Positions 10,436 to 23,060 of a stretch of DNA of 64,000 nucleotides are shown here, in pieces. A program made the translations under genes and the position numbers. This DNA comes from Cunninghamia lanceolata. Lineage: Eukaryota > Streptophyta > Pinopsida > Cupressales > Cupressaceae. The notes under the pieces are model-generated. The model saw only the letters and a list, made by a program, of their open reading frames with translations, was not told where the DNA came from and made no database searches. Positions within the stretch are counted from its first letter, which is position 1, and each line of letters opens with the position of its first letter. The stretch spans positions 2,790,001-2,854,000 of the forward strand of contig BSBN01000829.1 of the NCBI GenBank assembly GCA_027924645.1, written 5' to 3'.

Positions 10436-13400
10436 ATGGCTTCATCCACTATTGCTTCTACCTCTCAGTTGGACATTGTAAAGTTCAACGACATAGGGTA
10501 TGAATTGTGGAAGCTAAACATGGAGGATTTGTTGGAAGAAACAAACCAGTTGTTGGCTGTTATGAAAGAGAAGAAACCTGATGATGTTGCTCCTAATGAG
10601 TGGGAAAGACTAGATAAAAAGGCATGAGGTACAATCTGAATGTGTCTTGAAGATTCTGTTCTTTTGAATGTTGCGAGTGAAAAGTCTGCACATAGCTTGT
10701 GGAATTGTTTGGGTGAGATCTACCAAGCCAAGAGTATGGTAAATAAACTTTATTTAAAGCATAATTTATTTTCCATGAAATTGAAAAAGGGTGAATTAGT
10801 TGCAGAGCATTTAAATTCATTTAATTTGTTATTGAGTCAACTAGCATCTGTAGATGTGAAGGTGAATGAGGAAGATAAATATATATTGCTTCTCTTTTCT
10901 TGTTCTGAGTCATGGGAGAAAGTTATTTTGGCTATCACTGCTAACCTCACAAATCCGAAGTTGGATGCTCCTATTTTAGTTTTGATGTCACATGAATTGA
11001 GGAAGAAAAGTTCAGATAGTTCTAGGGATGCTCTCAGTGTCAGGGGAAGGTCTATGGAAAGAGGACCAAAAGGAGATTAAAAAGGGGCTAAGGACAAGTC
11101 CAAGGGCTGATCTAAGACTCCTGGGAAGAAGAATAGAGTTAAGTGTTGGAACTACGATAAAATGGGACATGTGAAGGAGTGAAGGAACCCAAAGAAATAG
11201 TGGGAGAGTGCTTCTGATAAGTCCTTGAATGTAGGGGAAGATGTTTTACTTTCTGCATGTAATGTTGTTTCTAATGAAAATTGGTTGGTTGACTTAGGAT
11301 GCTCATTTCATATGACCCCATATAAGGAATGGTTCTCCACATATGAAGAATATGATGGAGGTAATATCTACCTTGGAGACAACTCTACATATCTGATAGT
11401 TGGTAAAGGCAAGGTACTATTGTGTTTGAGTGATGGGAGGATTAAAACCTTCCCTGATGTTTATCATGTTCCTGGATTAGCTAGAAATTTGATTTCTATT
11501 TCAAAGATGAATGATTTGGGAATTCATGTGACTTTTGACAAGCATGGCTGCAGATTGGTGAGAGGGAACTTGGTGGTAGCGAAGGGGAAGAGATTAGGAA
11601 AATTGTTCAAGCTTCAAGCCACTACAATTTGTAATGCCTCCTATGCATCTGAGGCCAGTACTGAAAATACCTGTATGTTGTGGCACCATCGATTGAGCCA
11701 CACTAGCAATAATGTTTTGAAAACTATTAAGAATAAAGATTTGTTGGATGGTTTCTCTTATTCTAATGAGCACTTTGATTTATGTGAGCATTGTGTGTTT
11801 GGTAAACAAAACATAAAATTATTTCCTTTAGGAAGCAATAGAGCAAAAGAGAAGTTAGAAATTATTCATATGGATGTGTTTGGACTTGTGGATACTGATT
11901 CTATTAGAAAATCTCGTTATTTTGTTATCTTCATTGATGATGTGTCCAAATTTACATGGATTTATTTTCTGAAACACAAATCAGAAGTTTTCACTAAGTT
12001 TAAGGAATTTAAAGTCTTAGTAGAGAACCAATCAGGGTTGAAGATAAAAATATTAAGATCTAACAATGGAGGGGAATATTGCTCTAAGGAATTTGATAAG
12101 TTTTGCAAGCATGCAGGTATTGTCAGACAAAAGACAACTTTGTATACACCATAGTAGAATGGTGTTGTAGAAAGGATGAACCAAACAATCATGGAAAGGG
12201 CCAAAAGTATGCTAAGTGATGCACATTTGGATAAATACTTTTGGGCAGAGGTTGTGTGTACTGTTTGCTACTTGTTAAATAGATCTCCTTGTAAGGCTCT
12301 TGATTTGACACCTTATGAAGTGTGGGCAAGTAAGAAACCTTCTATTTCACATTTAAAAGTTTTTGGCTATGAGGATTTTGTTCATGCACCTATGGAAAAG
12401 CGATCTAAGTTGGATCCAAAAGCTGAAAAGTGTACATTCATTGGATACGGTGATAATGTCAAAGGTTATAAGATTTGGAATCAACTAACCCGTAAGATTA
12501 TCTATTCTAGATATGTTTTTTTTAGGGAACTTAGAGCTATTTCTGAACTTGAGAAGCTAAAAGAAAAATATGAAAAGTTAAAGAGAGTGCACTTTGAGTT
12601 AGAGAAACAAGATGCACCTCAGGAAGAATAGAATGATGGATTGGGGGGTGAAGAAGAAGAAGAAGATTCGAGTAGTTCTGATGAAGATGAATCTATTGTT
12701 ATAGAAGAAGTTGGTAAAGATGATCATGCAAAAGAACAAGTTGAGACCCTTACTCCACCCTTGAGGAGATCCACAAGACAACAGAATCCAGTTGATAGGT
12801 ATAGCCCACTAGATTTCTGTTGTGTATTTGCTTTATTGAGTACTAATGATGAGCCTAGATCCTATAGGGAAGCTAATATTTCAAATGATAGTGAGTCTTG
12901 GTAGTTAGCCATGCTGGAGGAGATGATGGCTTTAGACTCTTGTAACACCTTGGATCTTGTTTGTTTTCCCAAAGGAAGAAATGCCATAGGTTGTATAAGT
13001 GGGTCTTCAAGAAGACGTTTGGAGCAGACGGGTTATTGGAGAAGTACAAGGCTAGACTGGTAGCCAAGGTCTACTCCCAAAGAGAGGGAGTTGATTTTGG
13101 TGAAATATTCTCTCGTGTTGCTAAATTGACTTCTATTAGATTTCTTTTATCCATTATTGCAGCTTATGATTGGGAGATTGAGAAAATGGATGTTAAGACT
13201 GCATTCTTGCATGGAGATCTTGAGGAAGAAATTTATATGCAACATCCTATAGGTTTTGACGTAAAAAGGAAAGAAAAATGGGTTTGTAGGTTAAAGAGGT
13301 CTCTCTATGGTTTAAAATAGTCCCCCAAAATGTGGTATCAAAAGTTTGATTCATTTGTGTTGAAATTGGGTTTTGTTTGAAGCGAGGAGGATCAATGTGT

Positions 13401-14426
13401 TTACATTTATTGTGTTGATGATTCTATATTAGTTATTGCATTGTATGTTGATGACATGTTATTTTTCAGCAATACTAAGGGTATGATGAGTGAGCTTAAA
13501 GCCCAACTTTCAGGTGCATTTGACATGAAGGATCTTGGAGCTTCCAGGTATATTTTGGGAATAGAGATCAAAAGGGACAGGGTTAACATAAAGCTCTGGT
13601 TGTCACAAAGTAAGTATGTGAGTACCATTTTGTAGAGATTTAGTATGCAGGACTGTAACCCAATTAGAGTTCCTTTACCCATTGGTACTAACCTTTCATT
13701 AGATATGTGTCCAAAGACTGAGGATGATCTTGAGGATATGTCTAATGTGCCATATGCTAGTGTTGTAAGGAGTTTGATGTATGCAATGGTTTGCACTAGG
13801 CTAGATATTGCCCAAGCAGTGGGAGTTTTGAGCAGATTTATGTCTAAGCCTAGTAGACAGCATTGGAATTATGTGAAGAGGGTTCTTAAATATCTTGCAG
13901 GTACTCCTGATTATTGTTTGGTTTACTCTGGTACTAATAGTGCTGATATATTGTTGGACATACAAGGTTTTGTTGATGCAGATTGAGTAGGTGACTTGGA
14001 TAGTCGAAGGTCCACTAGTGGCTATGTGTTTACTCTATTTGGAGGATCAGTGAGTTGGATGAGTAAGAGGCAGCCCACAGTTGCTTTGTCCACCACAAAA
14101 GTAGAGTATATGGCTGCTACTCATGTCTCTAAGGAGCCAATTTAGTTGAGGAGACTATGTACAGGTATTGGATTTGATTGCAGGAACATTCAGATTGGTG
14201 TGATAGCCAGAGTGCTATATGTTTGGCCAAGAATCCTATGTATCATGCTTGGACTAAGCATGTTGATGTACAGTATCACTTTTTTCAAGAAATGGTTGCA
14301 AAAGGATAGATTGAGCTAAAGAAGGTAGACACTCAAGAAAATGTTGCAGATGCTTTGACCAAGCCTATGAGCACAGAGAAATTTGTTTGGTGTAGAGAGA
14401 CCATGGGCCTCGCTTCTAGTGCCTGA
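10436..14426 (+). pseudogene. gag-pol: Gag-Pol polyprotein of element B
   Basis: One reading path covers about 1,330 codons but holds over ten stops and a frame change near 12960. The start is ATG 10436 (MASSTIASTSQLD). Capsid-type gag (UBN2-like) runs to about 11080. The zinc knuckle at about 11144 reads CWNYDKMGHVKE with its second cysteine changed to tyrosine and the last replaced by a stop. The protease has WLVDLGCSFHMT near 11282, where the active site D-[ST]-G has become D-L-G. Integrase shows HHRLSH and CEHC zinc ligands (about 11690-11800), then HMDVFG and FIDDVSKFTW acidic sites and QNGVVER near 12155. Reverse transcriptase has MDVKTAFLHGDLEEEIY near 13185 and LYVDDML at 13441-13461. 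RNase H ends ADALTKPM near 14350, with the stop at 14424. The element cannot make a working polyprotein. Copia identity is secure. Confidence 0.9.
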
Positions 14427-14470
14427 TTATTTTATGGTTATCCTATGGGTATTTACAATGTATGATGTCA

Positions 14471-14480
14471 AGTGGGAGAA
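14471..14480 (+). promoter_or_regulatory. Polypurine tract of element B
   Basis: AGTGGGAGAA directly precedes the LTR start TGTTAGG at 14481. Position and composition fit the plus-strand primer of a copia element. Confidence 0.75.
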
Positions 14481-15146
14481 TGTTAGGATTAAGGTACCAT
14501 AAACCTTGTAAATCCTATGTAATTAATTACTCCTAATATTGTAATCACCCATAAGGGATGAAAGGTTTCACTAGTAGTGGTCTTGTTTCAGCTACATGTT
14601 TATATTCGGTCCTTGACGCTCATTTATCTACGGGAGGATCATCCCCCTGGTGGGGGGTCCAAGGGCTGCGCATCCCAGCAGGGGTTCAGGGGAAGCACCC
14701 TAGAAACCACATTTTATTTGATATTTTATTATTGTGAATCTGGACCTTTCGTCATTAGGTCACAAATCTAACGGTCAATATTTTGTCAGTTATCTTGCCC
14801 TAGAAGACAAACCCCTTTTATAAGGATATTTGTACACTATGTTTTTATCAGAGTTAAGACTAATAGGCTACTGGATTGAGGACTAAAGGAGAGAGGAAGT
14901 GCATGTATTGTAATCTCATATATTTGAAGATAATACAACTTGGAGCCTCTTTTCTTGGTGGAGTTTTTTACCTAAAAGGGTTTTCTCCACGTTACATACT
15001 GTGTTATGTGTTCTATTCTTAATTCTTGTTATTTCTATGTAGTGGGTTTTAATTTCTGTTGCAATCTCCATTGATTCTACATTGTTTAGAGGATAATAAA
15101 GTTTAAATCAGATTTTCATTTGTGGTTTGCACCTTTATTTCTAACA
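14481..15146 (+). repeat. 3' LTR of element B, complete (666 bp)
   Basis: Runs from TGTTAGG to CTAACA, with terminal TGTTAG/CTAACA inverted repeats. It differs from the 5' copy by scattered substitutions and small indels (for example GCACCGCTGG in the 5' copy against GCTACTGG here), which indicates an old insertion. Confidence 0.9.
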
Positions 15147-15985
15147 ATATGTCATTGTGTCGTGAGATGAACTTCTTTCTTGGACTGTAAATTAATCAGG
15201 TAGATAAGGGCATTTTCATTTCACAATCAAAGTATGTCAAGGAGTTGTTGAAGAAGTTTGGAATGGAAGAATCTAAACCAGTCTATACTTCCATGACAAC
15301 TGGTTGCAAGATGAGTAGAGATGATGAATCTCCTAAGGCTAATCAGAGAAAATATAGATCAATGACTGGAGGAATGCTATACCTAACTGCTACCAGACTG
15401 GATATCATGCATACAGTCTATCTTGTGGCAAGATTTCAAGCAGATCCTAGAGAGTCACATGTCATGGCAGTAAAGAGGTTATTTAGGGATTTGAAGGGCA
15501 CTTTAGATCATGGTTTGTCGTATCCTAAGAACAATGACTTCAACCTAAGTACCTATACATATGCAGATTGGGCCAGATGTGTAGATGACATGAAAAGTAC
15601 AAGTGGCGGTGTGTTCCTTCTTGGAGACAGAGATGTGTCGTGGCAAAGCAAGAAGCAAGATTCAGTATCCTTATCTACTATAGAGGTAGAGTACATTGAA
15701 GTAGCATCATGTTGCACACAAGTGCTATGGATGAGACAAACTCTGAAGGATATCAAAATTGAGTACGAGGATCTAATTCCCATTTTTTGTGATAACACCA
15801 ATGCCATTAACATTTCAAAGAACCTAGTGATGCATTCAAGGACAAAGCATATTTCTATTAGATATCACTTTCTGAGAGAGAAGGTTGTAGAGAGAGAAGT
15901 GAAGCTTGAGTATGTGCTTACGAAAGATCATATTGCTGACATATTCACCAAGGCTCTTCCTAAGGACACATTTGAGTATCTCTAG
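15147..15985 (+). pseudogene. pol: Reverse transcriptase tail and RNase H of element C
   Basis: RNase H degrades the RNA strand of the RNA-DNA hybrid during reverse transcription. An open frame of 246 codons (15245-15985) carries the copia RT/RNase H junction: KKFGMEESKPVYT, then YRSMTGGMLYLTATRLDI, YTYADWARCVDDMKSTSGG, STIEVEYIEVASC, FCDNTNAINISKN and TKHISIRYHFLRE. It ends with DHIADIFTKALPKDTFEYL. The usual TDADWAG site reads TYADWAR here, so the first acidic residue is altered. The upstream 98 bp continue the family's NFFLGL..NQ..KGIFISQSKYV segment in broken form. The start at 15245 is only the first ATG in the open stretch. Confidence 0.85.
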
Positions 15986-16357
15986 GAGAAGTTAGGGGTT
16001 ATTGCCCCTCCGTTGAACTAGATTCATTAGGAAGTGCATCAGTCTAGTGTGATTCAGGAGTCATTCTTTTCTAGACTGATGATGGAGGCTACCTCTTAGG
16101 GGGAGAGTGTTGCAGTCAGAAGGAAGTATCAGAGCAATTAAGAACAAGTGCAAGTATGTGCAGTATCATATTCAAGGGAGAAAGTTTGAAGAAAGTGTGT
16201 CACCCTTTGCCATTGATGTCAAAGGAGGAGAGAGTTCATGCGAAAAACAAAGAGAGAGTAAGATGTATAAAAGAAAGGGGGAGAATGAGATTAGTGCAGA
16301 ATTGTGTCATGATGGTTTTTCACATCATATGTTGCCATCAATGACAAAGGGAGAGAT
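15986..16357 (+). promoter_or_regulatory. Dyad-plus-purine boxes and polypurine tract upstream of LTR C
   Basis: TTAGGGGGAGAGTG (16097-16110), the dyad TTTGCCATTGATGTCAAA (16206-16223) with GGAGGAGAGAG, AAAGGGGGAGAATGAG near 16275, and TGTTGCCATCAATG (16330-16343) with ACAAAGGGAGAGAT follow one another. The last abuts the LTR at 16358 and is the likely polypurine tract. The same order is seen in elements A and C2. Confidence 0.65.
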
Positions 16358-17928
16358 TGTTGCAAGTATGTGCTAACTGGTGTTGTCATTGATGTCAACA
16401 TGCTTCTGTTGTCATTGGTGTCAACTGTGTCTTCTGATATTACTAATTGTTTCTTGAATGAGTTGTCCTATTAAAGTGATATGAATACCTTATAGAAGTA
16501 CTAATGATGATGGTATAGTTCTCCAGTTGCTAAGTTTCCAAGTGCTTTTGAGAAAATTGGCTTGTAGGATACTGTCTGAGTTCTTGTTCTGCATTTCTTC
16601 TGTGTTGAAGACTGGAGTGTGATTTTTGGATATGTTTTAGAGAAGTTTTTGAAGATACTAAATCTGTAATTTGATGGTCCAAATCGCTATCCAGTAGAAA
16701 TTATGTTTACCATTTTGAAGATTGTATTTGATAGAGTTTCTGGGTTGTGCAGAGGTGTCTGAGAGAGTATTTTGCTTCGCATTTCTCTGCAAAATAGTTT
16801 CAGGTGTTGTGGTTATAGACATATGTTTATAAGGTCCTTATCCATATTCATTCCAAATGATTTGTGATTTGGTTCTCTAGAAAGAAAGTTATTGAGTAGT
16901 AGAACGTAGCAGTGTTGATTGTAAGTTGTCTTTAAGTGAGATTTGTTGTCTTCAAGTGAAACTTTTTGTAGCTGGATTTGTTGGGTCCTATATGATTTTA
17001 TGTTGTTCCTGGATGTCTCCAGATTTAGTTGAAGGCTTGTGCTTGATCCACAAGCTATGATTGAGTTCTTGGAAGTGTGCGCCTAAGTATTCTTGGTGTT
17101 TGCACAAGTTTGTCCGACTTGGGTGCTAACACTCTTTACGGATGTGTTTCGTGGATTGTAGAAGCATGTTGAAATGTGTGAAGATGTATTTGGGTCTGAG
17201 CTAAGCCATGAAGTGTTCTACCTTCATTCATTTGATTCACAAGATTATTTAGGTCCTGAACTAATTTGAATTATGTATGTTTGTCAACCTTGAAGATTGT
17301 TTCAAATGTTCTAGATTGTGTTGCTGACCTTGATGTATATTCCAAAGGTGATGATTGATATAAATAATTGTAAATAATTCGTGTAAACGTGTGAAAATGT
17401 GAAGATGAGGATGTGTGTGTTGTGAGGTTGCAAAAGGAGATATATTGTGCTTCAATGGAACTAAACTCAAGCATGTGGTAGATGTTATTATGTGAGTTCA
17501 TGGTAGTGAGCCATTCTAGTAGTGAGCCCTATTGGTAGTGAGCCCCATTGGCAGTGATCCCCATTGGCAGTGATCCCTATTTGCAGTGAACATTTCTTTG
17601 GATAGTGAGTCCTTAGGAAGTGAGCCCTTTGGCAGTGAGCCCTTTGGAAGTGAGCCTCTTTGTAATTTTGTATCAAGATACTACTATATATTGTGAGCTA
17701 ATCCTCACCGTGGTTTTTCCCTTTTACATTTTTCCATGTAAAAATCTGGCGTTCTCTTGTGCATGGTGTTGATGTGATTAAGTTTCTGCTATCTATTTTT
17801 CATTTTTAATCATCATAATAGAATTAGGGTTTATATGAATTGATGTGGATCTGATTTTGTTTGTGAAGGCTTAAAGTTTTTGATACAATTGATTCACCCC
17901 CCCTCTCAGTTGTCTTGTGCAATCAACA
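16358..17928 (+). repeat. 3' LTR of element C, complete (about 1,571 bp)
   Basis: Starts TGTTGCAAGTATGTGC and ends GTGCAATCAACA. It contains two TTGTCATTGRTGTCAAC motifs (16381-16426), a run of GGCAGTGAGCCC-like units at about 17504-17660, and a GTGGTTTTTCCC block near 17711. The terminal TTCACCCC...CTCTCAGTTGTCTTG is shared with the LTRs of C2 and, partly, A. Confidence 0.85.
17504..17660 (+). repeat. GTGAGCCC short tandem units inside LTR C
   Basis: About nine imperfect units of roughly 15-20 bp with the core GGCAGTGAGCCC(Y)ATT stand head to tail. Shorter versions sit at the equivalent place in LTR A (9496-9555) and, reversed, in the C2 LTRs (about 24019-24130 and 29212-29320). Their place just upstream of the conserved GGTTTTTCCC block suggests the R region or transcript 3' end. 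Confidence 0.7.
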
Positions 17929-20329
17929 ACAATTTGAAGGATCACAATCCCATTGCATAAAGTTTGAATTAAGATTAGGGGAAAATTAAATATTTCTCCC
18001 TTTTCTATTCTCATGGATGATATGAAAAAATGGGCATTTGGCCAAATACACTGTGTAATAAACTTCAAAAAAAAAAAAAACATTAATTTTAAACTCTTGA
18101 AGATAAAGACAATCTACAATGGTAATTTTCTATTAAGTTCCCTCATATAGAACTTGATTTTTTTTGTGAGACCTCTAATATTTCATGAGAGTATTTTTTT
18201 TTTTGAAAAAAGTTAATATTCTTAGTGTCCTCTTCAAGGCCATCAAAAGCATCAAAACTATTAAATACATGGTTTTTTGGTTCTTAGAAAGAAAATCTCC
18301 TCAATTTTCAAGGTCTTATAATATATTCCTCAACTACATTTGTATTATGTATGGTCTAAAATTGAGAGGGATTGTAAGAGCCACAAAATGAGGAATCATC
18401 ATCCATTATAGAGACAATGAAACTTATGAAAGGGGCCTTGTTGACATGAGAAGACAAGGAAGAGGAAAACCCAACAATGATGGCTGCTTGAGGTAAGGGA
18501 CATGATTAGTTTGTTTAATTGGAAATGCAACTAGAGGTTCTAAAATGATGGTTGGTCTGGAAACATAAGAAATATATGAGACAATATTTGCACTATTATT
18601 TTTAGGACCTATGTTAGCAATATTATTCGTTCAATTGGTAATAGTGCACCACCCATCCTCTTTCCTAGTCATTGTTGGTACTTTTAATTTTAGTGTAGTT
18701 TTTGGAGGGAAAAATAAAGGGTGATCTTTTAGCTTATCTTTATTTCTTCTTAGAGAAAATATTATGTCTCCCCTATGTCTTCAAAGAAAATCAATTTCTC
18801 TAGCACCTATCCATGAACTTTGATTCAAAATAGATAGAGATAACTTGATAGTCCTATGATAAGAAATAAGGAAGACCCAGCTTTCTACTTTAAAAAATGA
18901 ATCAAAATCATATTTCATTAGACCTATTTAATAAGTTTCATTATACAATAAAATATAACTCAAATATCAAAATTTACATGATATTGAATTCAATAATATG
19001 TTTTCTTATTTGCTTTGAACTTTCTTTTTGCAGTTTTGAGTTTTGGGTTGGATATAGTGAGGACTCATACTTTCCACACTAAGTTTATCTCCCAATTGTA
19101 TCCTTATAATATCCATTCAATTATGTCACTTGCATATTATACTTATATTTGTAATGTATGTATTTGGTAAGGGACTAGTGTATCTACTAACAAGGCTACA
19201 AAGGTATTCACTTTCTAATGTCACATCACAAGGTGGCTTAATGATCCCATATGATATATATTGCATTACTTTTAGGATTTGTATAGCATTATAAATCTCT
19301 TGCAATGTACCTCAAAATTATCTAATCATCTATCACAAAAATAAGTTCTTGAATAAGTGTTCACAAAATTGGAATACTGACATGAATAAAAATAATCAAT
19401 TGCAAGATAAAACACAAATATAGGGTCTTAAAATACATTGCTTAAAAATTCTAATAGCATTATAGAAGGTCCATGAAAAAGTACAATTACAATAATTATG
19501 AAGAAACCCAAACAAGAATAAAGTATATTATGAAGAGCTTGATACTTATCTTGAACATTGAAACACAAAATTAAATCTAAGTAGATTACTAATACTAAAG
19601 CACAATCATTTTTGCATACATTAAAAAAATTACATGGAACAAAAAAATACCCCTCATACAATTATGACTAATTTATAAACCCATGATATATTGAATTTAT
19701 TCTCTCCAAAAATAGTATGTACAAAAATGAGACCATTAACTAGTTGTATCTTGATATTTAGCCTCACGATCCATCTTATCTAGCTAGTCACACATTCTCA
19801 ACCACATATTTATCTTTTCAAGAGTACTCTTTTGTGTACTATATAGACATTGATGGGAACCTTTACCCTTTAAGTGTTACTTTGGTTATGGCAACTACTA
19901 TTTAAAATTGCTTTTCACGTGTCTTGATCATATTATAATATTTATTTAAATCTCATGAGCTCAATCTAAATATCCTAAAAATTCAAAATAGCTATTTTGT
20001 ATTTTTAGATCTAGGGTTTAAAAGTTGAAATTTTAGAGATCTAGATTTTATTGTAATCAATATAGGTGTTTGGATCAGTGACATTTTTTATCTAGGGCAA
20101 TTTGAGTCGCACATTAAAATATCACCAAAGGATGGAACAACAAGGACAACTACATAGATCGTTGAGTTTCTTGCAATGCCATGACCTAGTGACATAGACC
20201 TTGGAGTAGTTGGATTTCTTCCCAAGATCTACTACTTTTTAGGAGAGGTAGAGTGATCTTGTGACTTTACATGCCTATTGGAGAGGGTTGTAAAATTTTC
20301 TGATCAATGAATTTGTCACCACATGTTAG
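17929..20329. other. Unrecognised AT-rich sequence
   Basis: No coding frame or family motif is supported. An A-run of about 14 bases (18068-18081) follows AAACTTCAA. It could be a retroposon tail, but no gene body is visible upstream of it. Confidence 0.4.
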
Positions 20330-21130
20330 CATAATACCTGCATTCATAAACAAACAAGTCATCATATAATCTGTTATATCTATTCATCATCCTATCATTG
20401 TGCAAATGATTAGTTAAATTCCCATTCATCACTTTCTTCTAACTAACATTTTCAATCATCATCATTTTCATCATTTTCCTCTAACATGTTATGCAATGAA
20501 CTAAAACATTTATATATGCATCATACATATCCATGATCATTTCTATCTAATTCATCCATTGCATCTATTATACCATTTGCATTTGCATCCATAAGCATAA
20601 TATACATTTATCATCTATAAACATGAACCTATTTGCATACATAAGCATAATCATACATCCATCATTTTTAAGCATGAAACCAATTGCATCTATATCCACA
20701 CCATGAATATATACATATCATCACCACATATCATCATAATCACATAATTATCATATCCATCATATCATAAATCAATTCAAATCACAAAATATATTATCAT
20801 ATCATTGCATAGCATCACATAAATCAAATAATGATGTGCATCATACATTATCCCATAACATGCATATATCATAACATCCATAACATTATAAATCATCATA
20901 ATCATCACATGTGCATCCATATCATCATCACATCACATCAATAAAACAGAAATATAATAAATATATCAATCACATGCATAACATAATAAGAATCAATAAC
21001 ACAATAACATCATGGCATAATCAAATCATTGTATGTCATATCATCAAAAAAATCTATCTAAAGTACATTTGATCTTTGTTGTACATCATCATCTATATGT
21101 ACATCAAAAAATGTATACAAATTGAATGTA
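20330..21130. repeat. CAT/ATC-rich low-complexity tract
   Basis: About 800 bp dominated by CATCAT, ATCATA and CATAAT strings with no fixed period. It is degenerate simple sequence rather than a satellite. It lies 3' of the mobile-domain pseudogene on its coding strand and may be that element's non-coding tail. Confidence 0.6.
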
Positions 21131-21149
21131 CATCAATATCATTTGAATA

Positions 21150-23060
21150 CATAAAAAATGGAGCTATGTCCAAGCTATGCCTAGCCGACTCTAACACCAT
21201 GTAACCTTGATGGAGATCTTGGCTCCCTAGGTGGAGGAACCATGGCCATTAAACCCAACCTAGTTGTAGAGGTTGACTTGTTGGCCCTTATACCAACCTC
21301 TCTATGTATGGAGGCTTCATCTACTATAGCAATACGACCTGATAATATAGTGATATATAGTACATCATCTCACACCTTACTTATGATACCTTCTAAGATG
21401 CTTGACCCATCTCTAGAAAATCTTGGCTCAACCCCTACATACCTAGTAGCAATCATGTCTGGTCTCTCTCCTACTTGAGACCATATGCCTCTACTTGTAC
21501 CCTATTCAATTGTATCTGAAGCATGTCATGCACTAATTATAGGCTATCCCTTACCAATTGGAGAGTGTCTCTCTCTGCTATGACCTTATCCCTCTCCACC
21601 TAGAGAGCATCCATCTTTGATAAAGTAGTAGCTAATCTAACCCAAAGGTCATTTGCCTCCTCTTGACCCTAGTCTAGTTGGACTTGTGCATGTACCCCTT
21701 ATACATCTTGGACATCAACATTCATAGCCTACAACTGATCCTCTTGATCTTCCCCATCATGGCCCTAGTCTCCTCCTACCTACTATAGTACCTGCTTCCC
21801 ATGCCCTCCTCCTCTTCCAACTAGCAGTGGTGCCCTATGTGTCCTTAATGCCCTCTCCTATTGCCTCTATCTCTTGAGAACCTTTACAACTATCACCTTG
21901 ACCCTATCTTGTATAGCCGCCTATCTTGGGATAGTTAATTTGATAGGTCTACACTACTCCCACCATGCTCTATACTCTAGAGTAACCCCTACATCTACCA
22001 CTCTATCCCTATAATCCCATGGCACTAACACTAGGTGTCTCCAAGTTTGCATTGATATCTATGAGTCAATCAAAGCTCCCCACCTATCCTCCTCTCAGTC
22101 CACTTGTGAAAACATGTGTGGATCATTTTCTAGAATATCCTACCTCAATCCAAATTAATGTTGCACATGATTTGGTCTATATCACTTAATAATATGGTGA
22201 TGGTAGCTGATAAGATAACATGTTATCTAGACATACTACAAAAAGAATAGGTCCTTAAGGAACCTCTCACAATCTAACCATGATCATCATATCACTACTT
22301 CTTCCTCATCTAGAACCCTCCTCCAGTGACTTAGGTCACCCAAGTGTTATTAGCTCTATTTGCCTACTCATCTGAACATATAGGGATCTCTAATGTCTTT
22401 CTCTACCTTGTCTCCAATAGGTTTGAGCACGGAAATGTGTTCCCATGCCCATATCTATAATAGAGTTACTTAATGGCTATGCTCTTGCCACCCCTATATG
22501 TAACCAAATGCAAATCTATTTATAGCTATGCCAATATGCATGGCCCCACACAAACTGCCACTCCAACACCTACATGCCTCCCACACACTTTGCTAGTCTA
22601 ATGGGGGAAATTAGTCTATCTTGTCATGAAGTAGGATGCCAGTGATAATGGTTTCCATCACTAGATTTATCTCCTCTACCATCTACTCACATGCATCAAT
22701 TTCCAAAGATAGCTTCTGTCGAGGTAGATTTGTCCTCTTGAATAGTCTGAGCACTATTACATCTGGGCCTCGCACCCTATAGTACATTGATCCTACAGAT
22801 TAGGATCCATAAGATCCTCCACACATCCTCAAGAGTCATAGTCATCTCTCCTATGGGAATATGGAAGGTACTCATCTCACTCCTCTAGTGCTCTGCAAAG
22901 GTCATTAGCATAGCCCTATGTACCCTATTCATGGGCATGCACACTATGTAATAGAGGTAGACTTACTCCAAGAATCTTGAGTCATGCTTCTCCTATCTCT
23001 CTGTTAGTTGAGAATCATGTGTGACTATGTCTCCTAGGCCACCAATGGTAGCAATTGCTC
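21150..23060 (-). pseudogene. Plant mobile domain (PMD, aminotransferase-like) pseudogene
   Basis: PMD proteins (PF10536) occur as host genes (the MAIL1/MAIN type, silencing and genome stability) and inside plant transposons. On the minus strand near 22940-22780 the peptide MLMTFAEH, a stop, RSEMSTFHIPIGEMTMTLED is the family's hallmark 'L..RWRPET.TFHLP.GE.TITLEDV' block. Just upstream (about 22995-22945) is DSRFLE and a stop where the family has a WxxWV region. Downstream, in-frame pieces with many stops continue to about 21,150, including a coiled-coil-like ANDLWVRLATTLSKMDAL...VERDKVIAERDTL near 21650-21560 and a final arginine/proline-rich PPPREPRSPSR. Frequent stops show it is dead. The coiled-coil tail and repeat context point to the transposon-borne class rather than a host gene, which is inference. 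Confidence 0.65.

Larger units (their letters stand above)
9804..15146 (+). mobile_element. Element B: Ty1/copia retrotransposon, nearly full length but dead
   Basis: The order is a truncated 5' LTR, primer-binding site, gag, protease, integrase, reverse transcriptase, RNase H, polypurine tract and 3' LTR. This is the copia order, with integrase before reverse transcriptase. The 5' LTR lacks its first 146 bp or so compared with the 3' LTR, so no target duplication can be read. At 15147 the sequence runs straight into the reverse transcriptase tail of element C. B therefore either inserted into C or was joined to it by rearrangement. Confidence 0.85.
15147..17928 (+). mobile_element. Element C: 3' end of a copia retrotransposon
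   Basis: The reverse transcriptase tail, RNase H, purine boxes and complete 3' LTR remain. The 5' LTR, gag, integrase and most of the reverse transcriptase are not adjacent, because element B and then element A lie upstream. C and the minus-strand element C2 (23.7-30.5 kb) belong to one family: their LTRs start with the same TGTTGCAAGTATGTGCT and their RNase H regions match closely. Confidence 0.8.

Noticed and set aside
18068..18081. A-run as a poly(A) tail of a processed pseudogene
   Set aside because: No coding remnant or target duplication is visible next to it.
20330..21130. CAT-rich tract as a satellite or CRISPR-like array
   Set aside because: No constant unit length or spacers; it is degenerate simple sequence in a plant nuclear context.
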